From the NCBI GenBank assembly GCA_910591455.2, contig OU342807.1, positions 3,830,430 to 3,894,429 on the forward strand: 64,000 nt of DNA. Direction: 5' to 3'. Positions 60,480 to 64,000 of the stretch are shown one piece after another. A model generated the notes under the pieces. It made no database searches. It was not told the origin of the DNA and worked only from the letters and a program-made list of their open reading frames with translations. The first letter of the stretch is position 1. Each line of letters begins with the position of its first letter. The DNA is from Pholis gunnellus. Lineage: Eukaryota > Chordata > Actinopteri > Perciformes > Pholidae. A program made the position numbers and the translations under genes.

Positions 60480-61030
60480 TAGTTTCCCTTTCTTAAAGGG
60501 CCACATGCCACTGCTCAATGTATGTTACGTTCAAATTATATCTTACGGAAAAGTTACCCCTCGTTTTTTTGTTTCCTACAAAGGTCCAGTTGCGCATGCA
60601 GTCTTTTCAAAATAAACTTCCATCTTCACGGGAAACTACTTAGTTAGCTTTAGGTAAAGATTGTGGTTTGGGTTCAAATAACTGTGGCGTTACTAAAGTA
60701 CTTCTCGTCTCACATGGGGCACGAACAGCAGTACTACTACTCTAAAGACCTCCCCTCATGCCCGCGCTGTGTCACTTCTGCGGTCTTTATACTTCCTCGT
60801 TCATGATTACGTGGAAAACAAACAAAATGTTGTGATTTTTCACAAATATTGGTCTTCTGGATGACACATCGGTTTTTGTTTGACCCCCTCGACCCTGCGT
60901 GAGTTTTTGAGGTCTTTGTAGTTCAGGATTACGTGGATCACATATGAATCGATTCAATGGGTTTTCTACAAATTACATCACGTTGATTTTCGTCTCGCTA
61001 CGAGCGCTCTATGAGATGCAAACGTTTAGC
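60480..61030. repeat. Family C interspersed repeat copy
   Basis: cttccatcttcacgggaaac, tacttagttagctttaggta and acttcctcgttcatgattac, repeated words of family C. Confidence 0.6.
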
Positions 61031-61138
61031 GCCTTAAAGAAACAGTGTCGTGAAATACGCTTATCTGGTTTCTTGCTAAAGTATTAGCTAAGAGAATTGA
61101 TCCTGAGTTCATTCGTGGATTAGTTCATCACGACTCAA

Positions 61139-61186
61139 CATATATATACATATATATATACGTATATATGTATATACAGTATATGG
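61139..61186. repeat. (TA)n-like microsatellite
   Basis: Imperfect TATA/CATA units. Confidence 0.85.
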
Positions 61187-62059
61187 ATTCGCAGTGGTGA
61201 AACACAACCTTTAACTTACATTGAACTCCGTATTGAAAACAAAGAACTTTGTCTCTTCTCTGCAGCTAATCTGCCACACGAGACATTTTCTTCCTAAAAT
61301 AAAATCAGAAGGAAAAATCAATCACCCATAATTATTACACAAAGAACACTAAAACTGAAAACTGCACAGAGAAATCTTACTTTAGGAGCTGTTTGTAGAC
61401 TCAAAAACAGCCGATAATATTGAGCAAGAAAAAAATATATAACACCCAAATAATCACAAGGAAAATAGTTGAAAATAAAAGTAATTACCCCACGAGTTGG
61501 TCTGTTGCACTTCAGTCTAAAACTTAGTTTGAACCCACAAAACATTATTTTAAATCCTAGCAAAGATTCCCAACGTCCAAGAATATTACAATTCACCCTT
61601 TCGGATGGATTCTACTTTATGGATGCTTGACAACAAATATGGTGTCTTGAGTTTGAGTGTCTCACACATTTTATGGTTTCGACATATTGCTAAAAAAATG
61701 CTTTACAAAAAACAACTTTTATTTTGAAGATGTCTCGTGCTAAGTCCTCGTTTAACAGCTGAGTGAACTTCACCAGCCTCAGTGTGTGTATTGATCAGCT
61801 CAGTCTATTTGTATTGATGAACCTATTAACCCTGATCAGAGGTGGAAGACAGTAAAGCGCTGATTGATCGGTTCATCGAGGCTCGTTGGGACGATTTTAT
61901 AACTCTCCAGAAGATTATTATCTTCTTTCTTTTCATTTCTGTCTATTAAATCAATTATGAATAAATGTAATGCCCATCATACTGTGCAGCGTGGCATCAC
62001 ATCAACTTGATGCAGTTCACTAGTATGTTATTAAATGTCCACATAAATCAGTATTATAG

Positions 62060-62345
62060 ATATTTAGCAGCACATGAGCTGATCACCTGTGTGTGTTTTC
62101 AGCCTGATGGATCAGCAGGTGGTTATCAGCTGCTCGTCAGCGGCCCGTTTCCGGCTCCATTCAGATGCTCATATCAGTTAATTAGCACCGACCGAATCCC
62201 TCCCAATAAACTGCCTCCATTCACGTGCTAAAGCAGCCGTCCCTGCACTTAAGTAGTTGTTAGTTCCTTTTGTCTTTCATGCCTCTTGGCTGCACAACAT
62301 CCACATGCCAGGAATTGTGATGCATCTGACAAACTCTCAGGAAGA
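62060..62345. promoter_or_regulatory. Candidate conserved non-coding island
   Basis: gagctgatcacctgtgtgtg, atcagttaattagcaccgac, ccctcccaataaactgcctc and gcacttaagtagttgttagt. Repeat-free and among the most enhancer-like blocks. Confidence 0.4.
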
Positions 62346-62949
62346 GGATTTAGTGTTTTAGTTAAATATAAGTTGGTGATACTTATCTGAAGGTGTCTTT
62401 GGTTATTTTTCATATTTTTGTTGTTTTTCTTTGCTTTTATTCATCAAAGGTGATTTGTTTAAATGTATTTAGTTTGAAGTCGGGCATCTTTCGCTGTAAT
62501 CACACAGTTTAAACAAATCTCACAACACTGAGCTTCACTAGTCTGGATTTCTTCAAATTAATAAATTCATCCACCGGGTCAAAGGTCTCCAAACATGGAC
62601 GCCTTTTACCACAATAAAGGGGGGTTGCATGATTTAAAGTATTACTACAACATCTTCAGATTTACAGTATGGCATTGCATAAATGACCAAAATACTATGT
62701 TTTCAAGAAAGACAAAATTATGTTAATTTAACATGAAAATGCAATAAATTACTAATTTTTCAGGCTTTTATTGTGAAATCACAAATCAATTTCCTTTCAT
62801 TGTGCGTGTAATTCTTCACCTGAATGATGGAGATGATAAAACAGACTCGGAAGCCTTTAAATATGTTATCACCCTGTTTTATTTTAATACATTTTTTAAA
62901 GGGTTTTTATTATATTTCTGATGATGAGCTGAAATACTTCCTCCCTGCA

Positions 62950-63315
62950 GGAATCCTTCGCCTCAGACGCCCGCGTGTCCTAATGGAGTTAGTTCAGCCA
63001 TTAGCCGAGCAGATTGATTCATTACGCTAATGTGAGTCTAACCCTGTTGGCCCTGTTGAAATGCGTGCAATATGACACTCCTCAAATTTGTTCTAACACA
63101 TGCCCTGGGGAGCCAAACAGAGCCGCCGCTAATGGGGGAGGTGGAGCCAATTATGCAGAGAAGAGCTGACTGTCAACAGATATTAGGACAATATCTGCTC
63201 TGTGTGCTATCAGCCTGCCCGCCTCCTCAAACACAACAAACTCACAGCTCCTCTCAGAGCTGCTCGGCTCAGCGGGGCGAGAAAAGAGCGACTGCAGGAG
63301 GAGAGTCAAATAAGT
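62950..63315. promoter_or_regulatory. Candidate conserved non-coding island
   Basis: Dense homeodomain cores: gtcctaatggagttagttca, gccattagccgagcagattg, attcattacgctaatgtgag, cgccgctaatgggggaggtg and gagccaattatgcagaga, within about 180 bp. No repeat landmarks and no coding bias. Confidence 0.42.
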
Positions 63316-63394
63316 TCGGGGGGAAATGCTTTAATCTCATCATTTAGTGTTTTTAAAATGTAAATGATTCCTTCTCTGAAATGATCAGCGGTGT

Positions 63395-63560
63395 TAAAGT
63401 ACATTCGTTTAAGTGCTGTACTTAAATATAGTCTTGATGTACTTGTACTTTACGTGAGAACTCACATTTTCTGCTACTTTATATTTCTACTCCAGTAATT
63501 CTCAGAGGTAAATATTGGTAGTTTTTTAGTAATTTATTTAACATTTATATTTACTTTTCA
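63395..63560 (+). repeat. Interspersed repeat family B fragment
   Basis: aaagtacattcgtttaagtg, gatgtacttgtactttacgt and ctccagtaattctcagaggt match the 5' part of copies 1 and 2. Confidence 0.75.
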
Positions 63561-63612
63561 GATTAAAATTATGAAAATGATATGATCAGTAATTAAATAT
63601 GATACATTATTA

Positions 63613-64000
63613 TTAGGGGTGTAACGATACGCGTATTCGTATTGAACCGTTCGGTACGAGGCTCGCATGACGAACCGAACAATACGTTTTAATAATACTA
63701 GTGCATTTGGAAAATGCAGAAGCTTAAATTGTGGGAAATATAATGTTTTCGGTGGAGCCACTGTTCTCAAACTGGCAACACACATGACGTAACGAACAGC
63801 GTGCTCCCTGACACGCCCACCACCAAAGAAAAACGTTCTACTCCAGTCGAAGCTAGCTCGGTGCAGTACCGGGCTAATAGACCAGAAATAGAAGATCCTT
63901 CAACGGCCTACAGGTCTGGTGTTTGGAGCCACAATGTAACAAACCAAAAGAAAGAACGATGCAACATTCAAACAACACACATGAACAAGATACAAAACAA
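63613..64000 (+). mobile_element. Start of a hAT-type element (runs off window)
   Basis: taggggtgtaacgatacgcg followed by gtattgaaccgttcggtacg and its partial reverse cgaaccgaacaatacg is the terminus form of a widespread fish hAT family. The rest of the element would lie beyond 64000. Confidence 0.5.

Overview
The window looks like a ray-finned fish (teleost) chromosome. It has intron-rich genes with GT-AG splice sites, many long CA/TG microsatellites, miniature inverted-repeat elements, hAT remnants, a tRNA-like SINE relic and a LINE fragment. Two genes are recognised by their protein sequence: the 3' part of commd1 and a complete b3gnt2. COMMD1 and B3GNT2 are also neighbours in mammals (human 2p15), so this is conserved vertebrate synteny. 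All four genes lie on the + strand in the first 26.5 kb.

Layout. 1-4364: three coding exons of commd1 (first exon cut by the window edge), followed by a 3' UTR with a long inverted repeat. 5.9-10 kb: nested interspersed repeats, a CpG-rich stretch that may be the b3gnt2 promoter or first exon, and an exon-like orphan segment on the minus strand. 10605-11825: single coding exon of b3gnt2, a Golgi type II glycosyltransferase. 14320-18862: a ten-exon gene for a 639-residue type I membrane protein with signal peptide, CUB, SEA, calcium-binding EGF, one membrane segment and a Pro/His-rich cytoplasmic tail. I do not recognise it as a named gene. 24044-26516: a four-exon gene for a 309-residue charged, probably helical protein, also not recognised.

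26.5-64 kb: no protein-coding gene that I can support. It is a gene-poor stretch in which sequence islands of mixed composition with TAAT and GGATTA cores alternate with repeat copies. These islands resemble the conserved non-coding elements that surround developmental regulators. Because OTX1 lies beyond B3GNT2 in mammals, the desert may belong to an otx1 regulatory domain, but nothing here proves that.

The genes do not form a pathway. commd1 acts in endosomal sorting and cullin/NF-kB regulation, b3gnt2 builds poly-N-acetyllactosamine chains in the Golgi, the CUB-SEA-EGF protein is probably at the cell surface, and the fourth is unknown. The most interesting items are the two unrecognised genes (including a furin-type site where the SEA self-cleavage loop would sit), the islands of the desert, and several informative transposon relationships: a MITE nested at TTAA, an internally inverted repeat pair, a spliced-together BED-hAT relic, and a splice donor at a repeat edge. 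All exon models come from reading splice signals and frame by eye.
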